A DNA stretch of 64,000 nt from Azospirillum fermentarium (GTDB lineage: Bacteria; Pseudomonadota; Alphaproteobacteria; Azospirillales; Azospirillaceae), in contig NZ_JAOQNH010000001.1 in the NCBI RefSeq assembly GCF_025961205.1, positions 2,876,001 through 2,940,000 on the forward strand, read 5' to 3'. Below the pieces are notes generated by a model. It was not told where the DNA came from. It saw only the letters and a program-made list of their open reading frames with translations, and did no database searches. Numbering within the stretch: the stretch's first letter is position 1; the number at the start of each line of letters is the position of its first letter. Positions 41,210 through 49,513 of this stretch are shown piece after piece. Position numbers and translations under genes: made by a program.

Positions 41210-42373
41210 ATGCTGTCGAAAACGACCCGCCGCCCCTTCGCCTTCCGTTCCGGCATCCGCCGTGCGTGCGCGCTGGCCCTGGCCGCCCTGCTGCTGGTTC
41301 CCGCCACCCTGCCGGCGCCCGCCCTGGCCGCATCCGCCCGTATCAAGGACGTGGTGGAGGTGGAAGGGGTGCGGGCCAACATGCTGATCGGCTATGGGCT
41401 GGTGGTGGGTCTGAACGGCACGGGCGACAGCCTCAACAACTCCCCCTTCACCGAGCAGAGCCTGACCGGCATGCTGGAGCGGATGGGGGTGAACATCCGC
41501 GGCGCCAACCTGCGCACCAAGAACGTGGCGGCGGTGATGGTCACCGCCACCCTGCCCGCCTATGCCGCCCAGGGCACCCACATCGACGTGACCGTCGGCG
41601 CCATGGGCGACGCCAAGAGCCTGCTGGGCGGCACGCTGCTGGTGACCCCGCTGCTGGGCGCGGATGGGGAGGTCTATGCGGTGGCCCAGGGCCCCATCGC
41701 CGTGTCGGGCTTCGCCGCGTCGGGCCAGGGCGCCAGCGTCACCCGCGGCGTGCCCACCGCCGGGCGGATCGCGTCGGGTGCGGTGGTGGAACGGGAGATC
41801 CAGTTCTCCCTGGCCGAGCTGCCGGTGATCCGCCTGTCGCTCCGCAACCCCGACTTCACCACCGCCCAGCGGGTGGCGGCGGCCATCAACACCCAGCTTC
41901 GCGGGCAACTGGCCCAGGCCACCGACCCGTCGTCGGTGCTGCTGCGGGTGCCGGACGGGCGGCGGGGCGACGTGGTGCGGCTGATGACCGAGATCGAACA
42001 GCTTCGCATCACCCCCGACCAGATCGCCCGCGTGGTGGTGGACGAGAAATCCGGCGTGATCGTGATGGGCGAGAACGTGCGCATCAGCACCGTCGCCATC
42101 GCCCAGGGCAACCTGACCATCCGCATCACCGAAACCCCGCAGGTCAGCCAGCCCGGCCCGTTCAGCGACGGCCAGACCGCCGTGGTGCCGCGCACCGACA
42201 TCCAGGTGGACGATCAGTCCAACAACCGGCTGGCCGTGATGCCGTCGGGCGTGACGCTCCAGGAGTTGGTACAAAGTTTGAATGCGCTGGGAGTAGGCCC
42301 GCGCGACATGATCGCCATTCTGCAATCGATCAAGGCCGCCGGGGCGCTGCAAGCGGATATCGAGGTGATCTGA
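41210..42373 (+). CDS. flgI: Flagellar P-ring protein FlgI
   Basis: This 387-residue periplasmic ring protein has a signal peptide at about residues 1-40 (ending ALAA). The mature start ARIKDVVEVEGVRANMLIGYGLVVGLNGTGD is diagnostic, and the C-terminus MIAILQSIKAAGALQADIEVI is the FlgI end. The start at ATG 41210 gives a normal signal; a longer in-frame start at 41045 would read through the promoter. The stop overlaps the next start (TGATG). It is driven by a sigma-54 promoter. Confidence 0.97.
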   Translation: MLSKTTRRPFAFRSGIRRACALALAALLLVPATLPAPALAASARIKDVVEVEGVRANMLIGYGLVVGLNGTGDSLNNSPFTEQSLTGMLERMGVNIRGANLRTKNVAAVMVTATLPAYAAQGTHIDVTVGAMGDAKSLLGGTLLVTPLLGADGEVYAVAQGPIAVSGFAASGQGASVTRGVPTAGRIASGAVVEREIQFSLAELPVIRLSLRNPDFTTAQRVAAAINTQLRGQLAQATDPSSVLLRVPDGRRGDVVRLMTEIEQLRITPDQIARVVVDEKSGVIVMGENVRISTVAIAQGNLTIRITETPQVSQPGPFSDGQTAVVPRTDIQVDDQSNNRLAVMPSGVTLQELVQSLNALGVGPRDMIAILQSIKAAGALQADIEVI

Positions 42374-42801
42374 TGGATACGGCCCTCTCTTATACCAGCA
42401 GCCTTCCCGCACCCCGTCTTCCGGCGGATGTGGAGCGGTTGCGGGCGTCGTCCGGCGGCTCCTTCCGGGCGGGCCTGGCCGACAGCTTCGCCGCCGCGTC
42501 GGCCGGGGCCAAGGTCATCGCACCGCTGGACGAGAGCAAGATCGACCCGGCAAAACGTGCCCAGCTGCGCAAATCCGCCGAGGAGTTCGAGACCCAGTTC
42601 ATCGGCCAGATGTTCTCCCCCATGTTCGACACCGTGGATGTGGACGAGACCTTCGGCGGCGGCCAGGGCGAAGAGATGTTCCGGTCGTTCCTGACCACCG
42701 AATACGCCAAACAAACCCAGAAGCGCGGCGGCTTCGGCCTTGCCGACAGCGTTTACCGCGAGTTGCTGCGCGCCCAGGAGGCCAGCCATGGACAAGGTTG
42801 A
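42373..42801 (+). CDS. flgJ: FlgJ-type rod-binding protein
   Basis: This 142-residue protein corresponds to the N-terminal rod-binding domain of FlgJ (SAEEFETQFIGQMFSPMFDTV; GEEMFRSFLTTEYAKQTQKRGGFGLADSVYREL). It lacks the peptidoglycan hydrolase domain of enteric FlgJ, as is usual in alphaproteobacteria, so another enzyme must open the wall; the SLT-type protein at 9.8 kb is one candidate. One-base overlap with flgI and 14-bp overlap with the next gene show tight coupling. Confidence 0.9.
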   Translation: MDTALSYTSSLPAPRLPADVERLRASSGGSFRAGLADSFAAASAGAKVIAPLDESKIDPAKRAQLRKSAEEFETQFIGQMFSPMFDTVDVDETFGGGQGEEMFRSFLTTEYAKQTQKRGGFGLADSVYRELLRAQEASHGQG

Positions 42802-43318
42802 TATCCGCTCCACCCCCGGCAAGCCCAAGGCCACCCCCGCGAACCTGCCCAAGAACGCCCAGGAACGGGCCGCCGCCCTGACCGGGCTGATGGACCGCCT
42901 GTCCGAGCACCTGGACACGGAAGCCGCCGCCGTCGTCGCCCGCCGCCCCGCCGCGGAACTGGCCGAGCTGGCCCGCTCCAAGCAGCCCATGATCCTGGTG
43001 TGCGAGGAGCTGTCGCGCATCCTGCGGGTGGACCGCGACGGCATGGCGGCCCTGCCTGCCGAGATCAAGGCCGGGCTGAGGGAAGCGACGCGCCGCCTGA
43101 CCATCGCCACCGCCGAGAACGCCGCCACGCTTCAGCGCATGTCGGGGGCGCAGCAGGTTCTGGTCAACACGCTGGTGGACGCCACCAACCGCTACCGCCG
43201 CACCCAGCCCGGCGTCGCCTACCAGCAGGCGGTCCCCCGGCCCAACGGCCCCACCACCGTGTTCGCCACCCCCAAGCACGGCCCGGCCACGGCGGCGACC
43301 CTGAACACCCGGCTGTAA
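42788..43318 (+). CDS. FlgN-like flagellar export chaperone
   Basis: This 176-residue helical protein has a basic N-terminus and a central helical bundle (about 25-125, LTGLMDRLSEHLDTEAAAVVARRPAAELAELARSKQPMILVCEEL) of the FlgN type. FlgN proteins chaperone the hook-filament junction proteins FlgK and FlgL. The C-terminal 45 residues are Pro/Thr-rich with no clear fold. It overlaps flgJ by 14 bp and is followed by a strong terminator, so flgI-flgJ-flgN is a complete operon. The family call rests on length, helicity and position. Confidence 0.7.
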   Translation: MDKVDIRSTPGKPKATPANLPKNAQERAAALTGLMDRLSEHLDTEAAAVVARRPAAELAELARSKQPMILVCEELSRILRVDRDGMAALPAEIKAGLREATRRLTIATAENAATLQRMSGAQQVLVNTLVDATNRYRRTQPGVAYQQAVPRPNGPTTVFATPKHGPATAATLNTRL

Positions 43319-43343
43319 GCCGCCCCCTTGTCCATGCCGAAAC

Positions 43344-43377
43344 GAAAAAGGCCGCGCCGGTGGGTGCGGCCTTTTTC
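43344..43377. terminator. Bidirectional terminator after flgI-flgJ-flgN
   Basis: GAAAAAGGCCGC and GCGGCCTTTTTC form a perfect 12-bp stem with a 10-nt loop and T-runs on both strands. It separates the flgI operon from fliK-flgD. Confidence 0.9.
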
Positions 43378-43382
43378 GTCCC

Positions 43383-43417
43383 GGCAAGAACCGCCGCCAC
43401 CCGGCCAAATTTGCCGC
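43383..43417. promoter_or_regulatory. GGCAA / GGC-AAATTT-GCC elements upstream of fliK
   Basis: CCGGCAAG (from 43381) and GGCCAAATTTGCCG (from 43403) repeat the half-sites seen before flgF and flgI. They lie 60-95 bp upstream of the fliK sigma-54 promoter, where enhancer sites for FlbD are expected. Confidence 0.4.
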
Positions 43418-43477
43418 CGGACGGGGCACGGGCGGCGGCGCGTACGGAGTCGGCGGCGGAAATCCTGCACCGGAAAC

Positions 43478-43493
43478 TGGCCCGGCTTTTGCT
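43478..43493 (+). promoter_or_regulatory. Sigma-54 (-24/-12) promoter of fliK-flgD
   Basis: TGGCCCGGCTTTTGCT has GG (43479-43480) and GC (43491-43492) separated by 10 bases and the preferred TTGC at -12. It lies 60 bp before the fliK start. Confidence 0.75.
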
Positions 43494-43552
43494 TTATTCT
43501 TTCCGTGCGGCCCCCGGCCGGCACGGCAGGCTGTTCTGAAGGGATGCGATCC

Positions 43553-45391
43553 ATGGAAATCCAGTCCTCAACCCAGGGCTTTTCGTTCGACACCCTCGGG
43601 TCCGCCGGCGGCCAGTCGGGGACCAAGGACGACATGTTCGCCCAGATGATCGCGCGCATGATGGACACCTCCTCCGCCAAGCGGCAGGAGAACACCCAGC
43701 AGGCCGACAGCCGCCGCGCCGCCCGCTCCGCCAGCCAGGACGACCAGGACGCCCGCGCCGCCGACAGGAGCCGGGCCGCCAAGACCTCCGCGGAGAAGAC
43801 CGCCGCCGACAAGGCGGAGGCCGGCAAGGCCAACGCGGAACGGGCCAGCGCCGAACGGGCCGCCGACAAGGCCGACGCCCGCACCCGCCTGACCGGGCGG
43901 TCCGACGCCATCCCGGCCCAGCCGGCGGACACCCCCGCCCCGGCCCCCCGCACCGCCGAGACCGAACGCCCGGTCCCGGCCCGCACCGATGCCGGAAAAC
44001 CGGCCCCGGACAAACCCGCCGCCAAGCCGGCCACCAAGGCCGACAGCGGCAAGCCAGCCGACAAGCCCAGCGCCGGTGAGGATGCGGCAGCCCCCAAGGC
44101 CGCCGCCCCCACCGACGAGACGACCCCCGACGACACCGCCGCCGACCCGGCCCTGGATGGAGAGATCCTGACCGGCGCGGCGGCGGATGACGACGCATCC
44201 AAGACCGTGGTGATCGAGGCGCAGGTCACCATCGTCGAGACCACGGTGGAGGTGATCACCCCCACCCAGCACTTTGCCATGACCATGGCCCAGGGCACCG
44301 GCACGCTGTCGGTGTCCGCCGATGACGGCGGCCAGGCCACCGACGCCGACGCCATGACGGCCAAGGCCGCCGACCCGGCCGCCGCCCAGACGGCCGCCGC
44401 CGGCACCCTGCCCGCCGGTGCCCGGCCCATGGCCGCCCCCCTGGACGGCAAGGCCCCGCACCTGCCCGCCGATGCCAAACCCCAGGATGCCGCGGCCAAG
44501 ACCGACGCCCCCTCCCCGGACACCCCCGGCCTGATTCCCGCCGACGCCCTGCCCACCGACGATTCGGTGGAACTGCCGGAAAGCATCGCCGGCCTGTTCC
44601 AGAACGCGGGCCAGGGCAGCGGCGCGGTGAAGGATGCGGCGGCCAAGGGCCAGGGCGGGGCCGGCGGCAACCCCCACGGCCAGCAGCCGCAGCAGCAGCC
44701 CTTCGCCGACCCCGCGGCGCTCAATCCGCAGGGCACCGCCACGGCCCAGGCCACGGCGTCCGCCACCAGGACGGCGTTCGAAGCGGTGGCCGCCACCGTG
44801 GGGGCCGACACCGCCCAGCCGCTGGCCGCCACCCGTGACGCCGCCGCCGCCGATCCGACGCAGGCGGTGATGGCCCCCATCGACGGCGTGAAGACCACCG
44901 CCGCCGCCGAGGGCATCCGCCCCGCCGCCGCCATGCACCCGTCGCGCGGCACCGCCGCCATGCCCCAGGGCGTGCCCGACCAGATCAGCGTGAACATCCA
45001 GAAGGCGGTGAAGGACGGAAAGGATCATTTCTCCATCCGCCTGAACCCCGAGGATCTGGGCCGCATCGACATCCGCCTGGAAATCGCCCAGGACGGCCGG
45101 CTGCAGGCCAACATCTCGGTGGAAAAGGCCCAGACCCTGGAACTGCTCCAGCGTGACCAGCGCAGCCTGGAAAGCGCGCTGAACGGCGCCGGGCTGAAGG
45201 CCGACAGCGACAGCCTGAACTTCAGCCTGCACAGCGACGGCAAGCCGTTCGCCGACGAAAACAACCCACAGGACGGCGGACGCCGGGGCCGCGGGCGCGG
45301 GAGCGCGGATCCCGACGAACAGGCCGAACAGGACGCCGCCATCATCCACACCCTGACCCTGGGGCCCGGCCGCTTCGACGTCCGCGTCTGA
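43553..45391 (+). CDS. fliK: Flagellar hook-length control protein FliK
   Basis: This 612-residue protein has a long Ala/Asp/Pro/Lys-rich disordered N-terminus (about 1-460) that serves as the molecular ruler. The conserved Flg_hook domain follows at about 475-575 (DHFSIRLNPEDLGRIDIRLEIAQDGRLQANISV; LLQRDQRSLESALNGAGLKAD). It switches export specificity from hook to filament. I took ATG 43553, with GGG nine bases upstream, over ATG 43544. A sigma-54 promoter precedes it, and flgD follows after 41 bp. Confidence 0.9.
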   Translation: MEIQSSTQGFSFDTLGSAGGQSGTKDDMFAQMIARMMDTSSAKRQENTQQADSRRAARSASQDDQDARAADRSRAAKTSAEKTAADKAEAGKANAERASAERAADKADARTRLTGRSDAIPAQPADTPAPAPRTAETERPVPARTDAGKPAPDKPAAKPATKADSGKPADKPSAGEDAAAPKAAAPTDETTPDDTAADPALDGEILTGAAADDDASKTVVIEAQVTIVETTVEVITPTQHFAMTMAQGTGTLSVSADDGGQATDADAMTAKAADPAAAQTAAAGTLPAGARPMAAPLDGKAPHLPADAKPQDAAAKTDAPSPDTPGLIPADALPTDDSVELPESIAGLFQNAGQGSGAVKDAAAKGQGGAGGNPHGQQPQQQPFADPAALNPQGTATAQATASATRTAFEAVAATVGADTAQPLAATRDAAAADPTQAVMAPIDGVKTTAAAEGIRPAAAMHPSRGTAAMPQGVPDQISVNIQKAVKDGKDHFSIRLNPEDLGRIDIRLEIAQDGRLQANISVEKAQTLELLQRDQRSLESALNGAGLKADSDSLNFSLHSDGKPFADENNPQDGGRRGRGRGSADPDEQAEQDAAIIHTLTLGPGRFDVRV

Positions 45392-45432
45392 CGCGCCGCC
45401 CCACCGCCCTGTAAAGCCCGAGGATCCCGGCC

Positions 45433-46173
45433 ATGACCACCGTCAACACCAACAACTACGGCGCCTCGACGCCGACGACGACCAAGAACAACAGCAACAA
45501 GACGGACGATACCAAGACCACGGACAACAAAACCACGTCGGGCAAGGACACCTCCTCGGCACTGTCCAACCTCAGCCAGAACTACACCAGCTTCCTGAAG
45601 ATGCTGACCACGCAGCTTCAGAACCAGGATCCCACCAAGCCGATGGATGCGAACGAGATGACCTCTCAGCTCGTTCAGTATTCGATGGTGGAACAGAGCA
45701 TCTCGACCAACAGCAAGCTCGACAAGCTGCTGACCCTGCAGCAGCAGAGCACGGCGTCCACCAACCTCGCCTATCTGGGCCGCACGGTCATCTACAAGGG
45801 GGACGAGTTCAACTACAACCCCGAGGGCCAGATCCCCAGCCTGTCCTACAACCTGGAAACCTCGGCCAAGAGCGTCGAGGTGAAGATCATCGACTCCAAC
45901 AACAAGACCGTCCGCACCCTGAAGGGTGAGACCACCGCCGGCGTGGACCATGTGGTGACCTGGGACGGCAAGGACGATTCCGGCAATCAGGTGTCCGCCG
46001 GCAACTACACCATCAACGTCGTTCCCACCGGCCAGACCACCGACGAGTACATCAAGCGCACCACCTACACCTACGGCACCGTGTCGGGCGTGCAGTACAA
46101 CACCAACGGCGAGATGGAAGTGGTCGCCAACGGTCTCGCCATCCCGGTGTCGGAGCTGAAGTCGGTCCATTGA
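45433..46173 (+). CDS. flgD: Flagellar hook assembly scaffold FlgD
   Basis: This 246-residue hook cap protein has the N-terminal block FLKMLTTQLQNQDPTKPMDANEMTSQLVQYSMVEQ, followed by a FLIG-like domain (LETSAKSVEVKII; GVDHVVTWDGKDDSGNQVSAGNYTI), both diagnostic for FlgD. The first 45 residues are Thr/Asn/Lys-rich and disordered. It shares the fliK operon, so ruler and cap are co-expressed. A hairpin follows. Confidence 0.96.
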   Translation: MTTVNTNNYGASTPTTTKNNSNKTDDTKTTDNKTTSGKDTSSALSNLSQNYTSFLKMLTTQLQNQDPTKPMDANEMTSQLVQYSMVEQSISTNSKLDKLLTLQQQSTASTNLAYLGRTVIYKGDEFNYNPEGQIPSLSYNLETSAKSVEVKIIDSNNKTVRTLKGETTAGVDHVVTWDGKDDSGNQVSAGNYTINVVPTGQTTDEYIKRTTYTYGTVSGVQYNTNGEMEVVANGLAIPVSELKSVH

Positions 46174-46210
46174 GGACAAGGCATCATTGATATCCGCCAA
46201 GATAGCCGAA

Positions 46211-46265
46211 GCCCTTTCCCGGCGGCCCCCTAGCCGTCCGGGGAAGGGCATACCCATTATTTTAG
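46211..46265 (+). terminator. Probable terminator of fliK-flgD
   Basis: GCCCTTTCCCGG pairs with CCGGGGAAGGGC (one G-T pair) around a 15-nt loop, followed after a few bases by ATTATTTT. Confidence 0.6.
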
Positions 46266-46275
46266 TGGTAAAATA

Positions 46276-46291
46276 TTAACCCTATCGGTTA
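46276..46291. promoter_or_regulatory. TTAACC...GGTTA inverted repeat upstream of sciP
   Basis: TAACC-CTATC-GGTTA is a perfect inverted repeat built on TTAACC, the core of CtrA half-sites, in the AT-rich region before sciP. Spacing differs from TTAA-N7-TTAA, so binding by CtrA or by SciP itself is only a suggestion. Confidence 0.35.
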
Positions 46292-46367
46292 GGTATTTTT
46301 TAAACTGCTTGGCGTAATGTCCCATCCGCAATGTCTGGAACAGCAGTGGCGGATGGAGCGTCCCCGC

Positions 46368-46712
46368 ATGTCATCTCGCGATTTTGACCACAGCGACGAT
46401 GGCTCCGTTGGAGCATCGGGCATAGGACCGGGCGGCCGCCCCATGACGGAACTGGATCTGCCTCCCCCCGATACCAAACGGTGGGTGATGCGCAGAAAGG
46501 CCGAGGTGGTGGCCGGCGTCCGGTCCGGGCTGATCAGTCTGGAAGAGGCATGCCGCCGCTACACCCTGTCGGTCGAGGAATTCCTGTCGTGGCAGCGGCT
46601 GATCGACAGCCACGGCGTGCGGGGCCTGCGCGCCACCCGCCTGCAGGACTACCGCAACGACGCGGCCCCGGTGCGGGTGCGCGGCCCCGTGATGAGCGGC
46701 CCGGCGGAATAA
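46368..46712 (+). CDS. sciP: CtrA inhibitor SciP (DUF1153)
   Basis: This protein of about 114 residues has the SciP core LPPPDTKRWVMRRKAEVVAGVRSGLISLEEACRRYTLSVEEFLSWQRLI, a TrpR-like helix-turn-helix. SciP binds DNA and CtrA and blocks CtrA-driven transcription early in the cell cycle; many targets are flagellar. The start is uncertain: ATG 46368 has GGAG nine bases upstream; ATG 46317 and 46353 are in frame and would add non-conserved residues. Its place after flgD, at the end of the flagellar block, is common in this group. Confidence 0.9.
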   Translation: MSSRDFDHSDDGSVGASGIGPGGRPMTELDLPPPDTKRWVMRRKAEVVAGVRSGLISLEEACRRYTLSVEEFLSWQRLIDSHGVRGLRATRLQDYRNDAAPVRVRGPVMSGPAE

Positions 46713-46719
46713 TCCCCCT

Positions 46720-47193
46720 TTACGGAGCGGGTGGCGCGGCGTGGAGCAGATAGGCCAGCGCCCCCACCGCCAGCCCCAGCATGATCACCAACCCATAGGT
46801 CAGCCACGGCAGCCGGACCCGCTCGCCCCCCCGGCGCCCGTGCGCGCCCGCCGGCCCGCCGCGGACGGTGCGTGACGCGTGCCCGGCGGCACCCTTTTCC
46901 GGCTGGGGGGATGGCGTCTTTCCCGCCCCCGCCACCCGCGGCGTATGCCCCGCCTGCCGCGGGTCGTGAAGCTGAAGGAGCTTCCAGTTGAATTCCGTGC
47001 CCGGCGCGTCGGAATCGGGATTGTAGTCGAGCTGTATCAGCCGGAAGAACGCCTTGGGGTTCACCGACACCATCAGCCGGAACCGGGCCTCGGCCTGGGG
47101 CAGCGCATCGCCGACCTCCAGCGTTGACCAGCCCTTGCCGCGCGCTTTCTGGATGGCGTAGCGGGGTTGCTGGGGGTGGCTGTCGGCGGGCAT
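46720..47193 (-). CDS. Hypothetical tail-anchored membrane protein
   Basis: This 157-residue protein is not recognised. Residues 10-75 form a small soluble domain (RYAIQKARGKGWSTLEVGDALPQAEARFRLMVSVNP) with FFRLIQLDYNPD. A Pro/Gly/Arg-rich linker (78-127) leads to a single TM helix at the very C-terminus (about 129-151), so the domain should face the cytoplasm. It converges with sciP, 7 bp apart. Codon use and position suggest a real gene. Confidence 0.6.
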   Translation of the reverse strand: MPADSHPQQPRYAIQKARGKGWSTLEVGDALPQAEARFRLMVSVNPKAFFRLIQLDYNPDSDAPGTEFNWKLLQLHDPRQAGHTPRVAGAGKTPSPQPEKGAAGHASRTVRGGPAGAHGRRGGERVRLPWLTYGLVIMLGLAVGALAYLLHAAPPAP

Positions 47194-47304
47194 GGTCGGG
47201 ATTCGGGGGGTGGGTTGCGGGCGGGCCGCACTCTATCATGGCGTCCCCCGCCGTCCATGCTATCGTGCGCGCCGCCCGCTTATCCTGGATAAGGACCACC
47301 GCCC

Positions 47305-47895
47305 GTGCGCGTTCAGGCTGTTTTCGCCCATCCCCGGCCCGACAGCTACGCCGCCGCGGTTCACCGGACCGCCGTGGCGGCCCTGCGCCGGGCCGGGCAC
47401 GAAGTGCGGGAAACCGATCTCTACGCCGAAGACTTCGATCCCCGCATGACCGCGGCGGAGCACGCCACCTTCAAGGAGCCGGTCTACGACGGGTCGGCGG
47501 TGGCCGAGCTGACGGCGCGGCTGCAATGGTCCGAAGGGCTGGTGCTGACCTATCCCCACTGGTGGTTCAACATGCCGGCAGTGATGAAGGGATGGTTCGA
47601 CCGGGTGTGGGCGCCGGGGGTGGCCTATCGCCACGACCCGGCGGGGGGCAGCATCCAGCCGCTGCTGACGGGCTTGCGCAAGGTCACGGTGCTGACCAGC
47701 TTCGGCGCGCCGTGGTGGGTGGTGGAACTGGCCATGCGCAACCCGGCCCGCCGGATCGTCCGGCTGGGGCTGGTGTGGGCCTGCGCGCCGCAGGCCCGTT
47801 TCGACTATCTGGCCCATTACGACATGGACCGTTCCACCCCCCGCAGCCGGGCGCGCCATCTGGAACGGGTGGACAAGCGGCTCGGCGGGTTCTGA
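47305..47895 (+). CDS. NAD(P)H-dependent oxidoreductase, flavodoxin-like fold (NQO1/KefF family)
   Basis: This 196-residue protein has the FMN-binding start MRVQAVFAHPRPDSYAAAV, which has the H-P-x-x-x-S pattern of the NQO/MdaB/KefF family. LVLTYPHWWFNMPAVMKGWFDRVW forms the second flavin loop, and GLRKVTVLTSFGAP is the third conserved block. Such enzymes reduce quinones or other electrophiles by two-electron transfer. The start is GTG at 47305 with AAGGA nine bases upstream. It converges on the beta-glucosidase gene with a 9-bp gap. Confidence 0.85.
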   Translation: MRVQAVFAHPRPDSYAAAVHRTAVAALRRAGHEVRETDLYAEDFDPRMTAAEHATFKEPVYDGSAVAELTARLQWSEGLVLTYPHWWFNMPAVMKGWFDRVWAPGVAYRHDPAGGSIQPLLTGLRKVTVLTSFGAPWWVVELAMRNPARRIVRLGLVWACAPQARFDYLAHYDMDRSTPRSRARHLERVDKRLGGF

Positions 47896-47904
47896 GCCCC
47901 GCCG

Positions 47905-49356
47905 TCACACCGCGACCGCGTTGCGCCGCACGGTATCGGCGTACCAATAATAGCTGGCCTTGGGCCGGCGGGCCAAGGTTTCGCGGTCCACCGCCACCAG
48001 CCCGAAATGACGGGCGTAGCCCTCCGCCCATTCGAAATTGTCCAGCAGGGTCCAGGCGAAGAAGCCCTTGAGGTTGGCCCCCTGGGCGATGGCCTGATGG
48101 GCGGCGGCCAGATGGGCGCGCAGGAAGGCGATGCGCTCCCCGTCCTCCACCTTCCCTTCCGGTCCGACCCAATCGTAATAGTCGGCGCCGTTCTCGGTGA
48201 CGTAGACCGGCGGGTTGCCGTAGCGGTCGCGCAGTTCCAGCAACTGTTCCAGCAGCCCGTCGGGTTCCACCGGCCATCCCATGCCGGTGCGCCTGGTTCC
48301 CTCCGGCGGGCCGTCGAAACCGGTGCCGAACAGGCCGTCGGTGGTCAGCCGCTGATAAAGCCGGCTGTAATAGTTGAGGCCGAGGAAATCCACCGGCTGG
48401 CGGATGGTTTCCATATCCCCCGCCTTGGTCAGGGGGGCGAAGTCCGCCTCCAGCGGTTCGGGGTAGCGGCCCAGGAACAGCGGGTCGGTGCAGGACCGGT
48501 TCCACACCGCATCCCACAGCACCGCCGCCGGGCGGTTGGCCTCCAGCCCGCCCGCGGCCTTGATCGGCTGCACGGTCAGCACGGTGCCGAGCGACCAGTC
48601 CGTGCGCCCCGTCTGGCGGAGCGCGGCCAGCGCCTGACCCTGGGCGCGGTTCTGGTTGTGGATGGCGGCGAAGTAATTGGCGGTGCCCCGAAGCCCCGGC
48701 GCATGGTCACCCGTGCCGTGGCCGAAGATGGCGACCACCGACGGCTCGTTCAGCATGGCCCAGCGCTTCACCCGGTCGCCCAGCCGCCCGGCCACGGCCA
48801 GGGCGTAATCGGTGAACCACCCGGCGCTGTCGCGGTTGGTCCAGCCGCCGCGGTCCTGCAGCGCCTGGGGCAGATCCCAGTGGTAGAGGCAGGCCCACGG
48901 CTCGATCCCCCGCGCCAGCAGCGCATCCGTCAGCCGGTCGTAGAAATCCAGCCCCTTCGCGTTCACGGCCCCTGTGCCCGTGGGCATCACCCGCGGCCAC
49001 GCGATGGAAAAACGATAGGCGTTCAGTCCCATCCCCGCCATCAGGCCCACATCCTCCAGATAGCGGTGATAGTGGTCGCAGGCGACGTCGCCGTTCTCCC
49101 CCGTCACGATGCGGCCCGGCGTGTGGCTGAAGGTGTCCCAGACCGACGGCCCGCGCCCGTCCGCCGTCACCGCCCCTTCCACCTGATAGGCGGAGGTGGA
49201 CACGCCCCAGACGAAGCCGGGGGGAAAGGCCAGGGCCTGTCCGCCCGCCTGCGCCAGGGCCGGGGCGGCGGTGCGGCCGCCGGCCAGCGGCCCCGCTCCC
49301 AGAGCAGCCCCGAGCGTGGCCAGGGAGGCTTTCAGCAACGAACGGCGGTGCATCAT
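47905..49356 (-). CDS. GH1 beta-glucosidase with Tat signal
   Basis: This 483-residue glycoside hydrolase of family 1 has the acid/base Glu204 in MLNEPS and the nucleophile Glu388 in YVTENG. FVWGVSTSAYQVEGAVTADGRGPSVWD and the YRFSIAWPRVMPTG block complete the family signature. The N-terminus MMHRRSLLKASLATLGAALGA is a twin-arginine signal, so the enzyme should be folded in the cytoplasm and exported. GH1 enzymes are usually cytoplasmic, so this is notable. ATG 49356 or 49353 follows GAGGTAAGGA. It is divergent from the phage tail-fibre cassette. Confidence 0.93.
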   Translation of the reverse strand: MMHRRSLLKASLATLGAALGAGPLAGGRTAAPALAQAGGQALAFPPGFVWGVSTSAYQVEGAVTADGRGPSVWDTFSHTPGRIVTGENGDVACDHYHRYLEDVGLMAGMGLNAYRFSIAWPRVMPTGTGAVNAKGLDFYDRLTDALLARGIEPWACLYHWDLPQALQDRGGWTNRDSAGWFTDYALAVAGRLGDRVKRWAMLNEPSVVAIFGHGTGDHAPGLRGTANYFAAIHNQNRAQGQALAALRQTGRTDWSLGTVLTVQPIKAAGGLEANRPAAVLWDAVWNRSCTDPLFLGRYPEPLEADFAPLTKAGDMETIRQPVDFLGLNYYSRLYQRLTTDGLFGTGFDGPPEGTRRTGMGWPVEPDGLLEQLLELRDRYGNPPVYVTENGADYYDWVGPEGKVEDGERIAFLRAHLAAAHQAIAQGANLKGFFAWTLLDNFEWAEGYARHFGLVAVDRETLARRPKASYYWYADTVRRNAVAV

Positions 49357-49459
49357 GCGATCCTTACCTCTGTGCGGCGCCACCGGCCCATGGGCTGGCC
49401 GGGGTGTCTTGCGGTGCCCGCTTATGTGGCACGCTTTGCCCGCCGGTAACAGGGGGTGG

Positions 49460-49494
49460 TTGACAGAAGCCCCGATATAGGATATTTATCCTAT
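49460..49494 (+). promoter_or_regulatory. Sigma-70-like promoter with overlapping operator palindrome before the phage cassette
   Basis: TTGACA (49460-49465) is 17 bp from TATTTA (49483-49488). The palindrome ATAGGATA-TT-TATCCTAT (49477-49494) overlaps the -10 region, as a repressor operator would. The local sequence is far more AT-rich than the flanks. Confidence 0.6.
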
Positions 49495-49513
49495 TTATCA
49501 CGCCCCTTCCCAT

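Noticed and set aside
49435..49450. TGGCACGCTTTGCCCG, which looks like a sigma-54 promoter
   Set aside because: The GG and GC are only eight bases apart instead of ten, so the -24/-12 helical phase is wrong.
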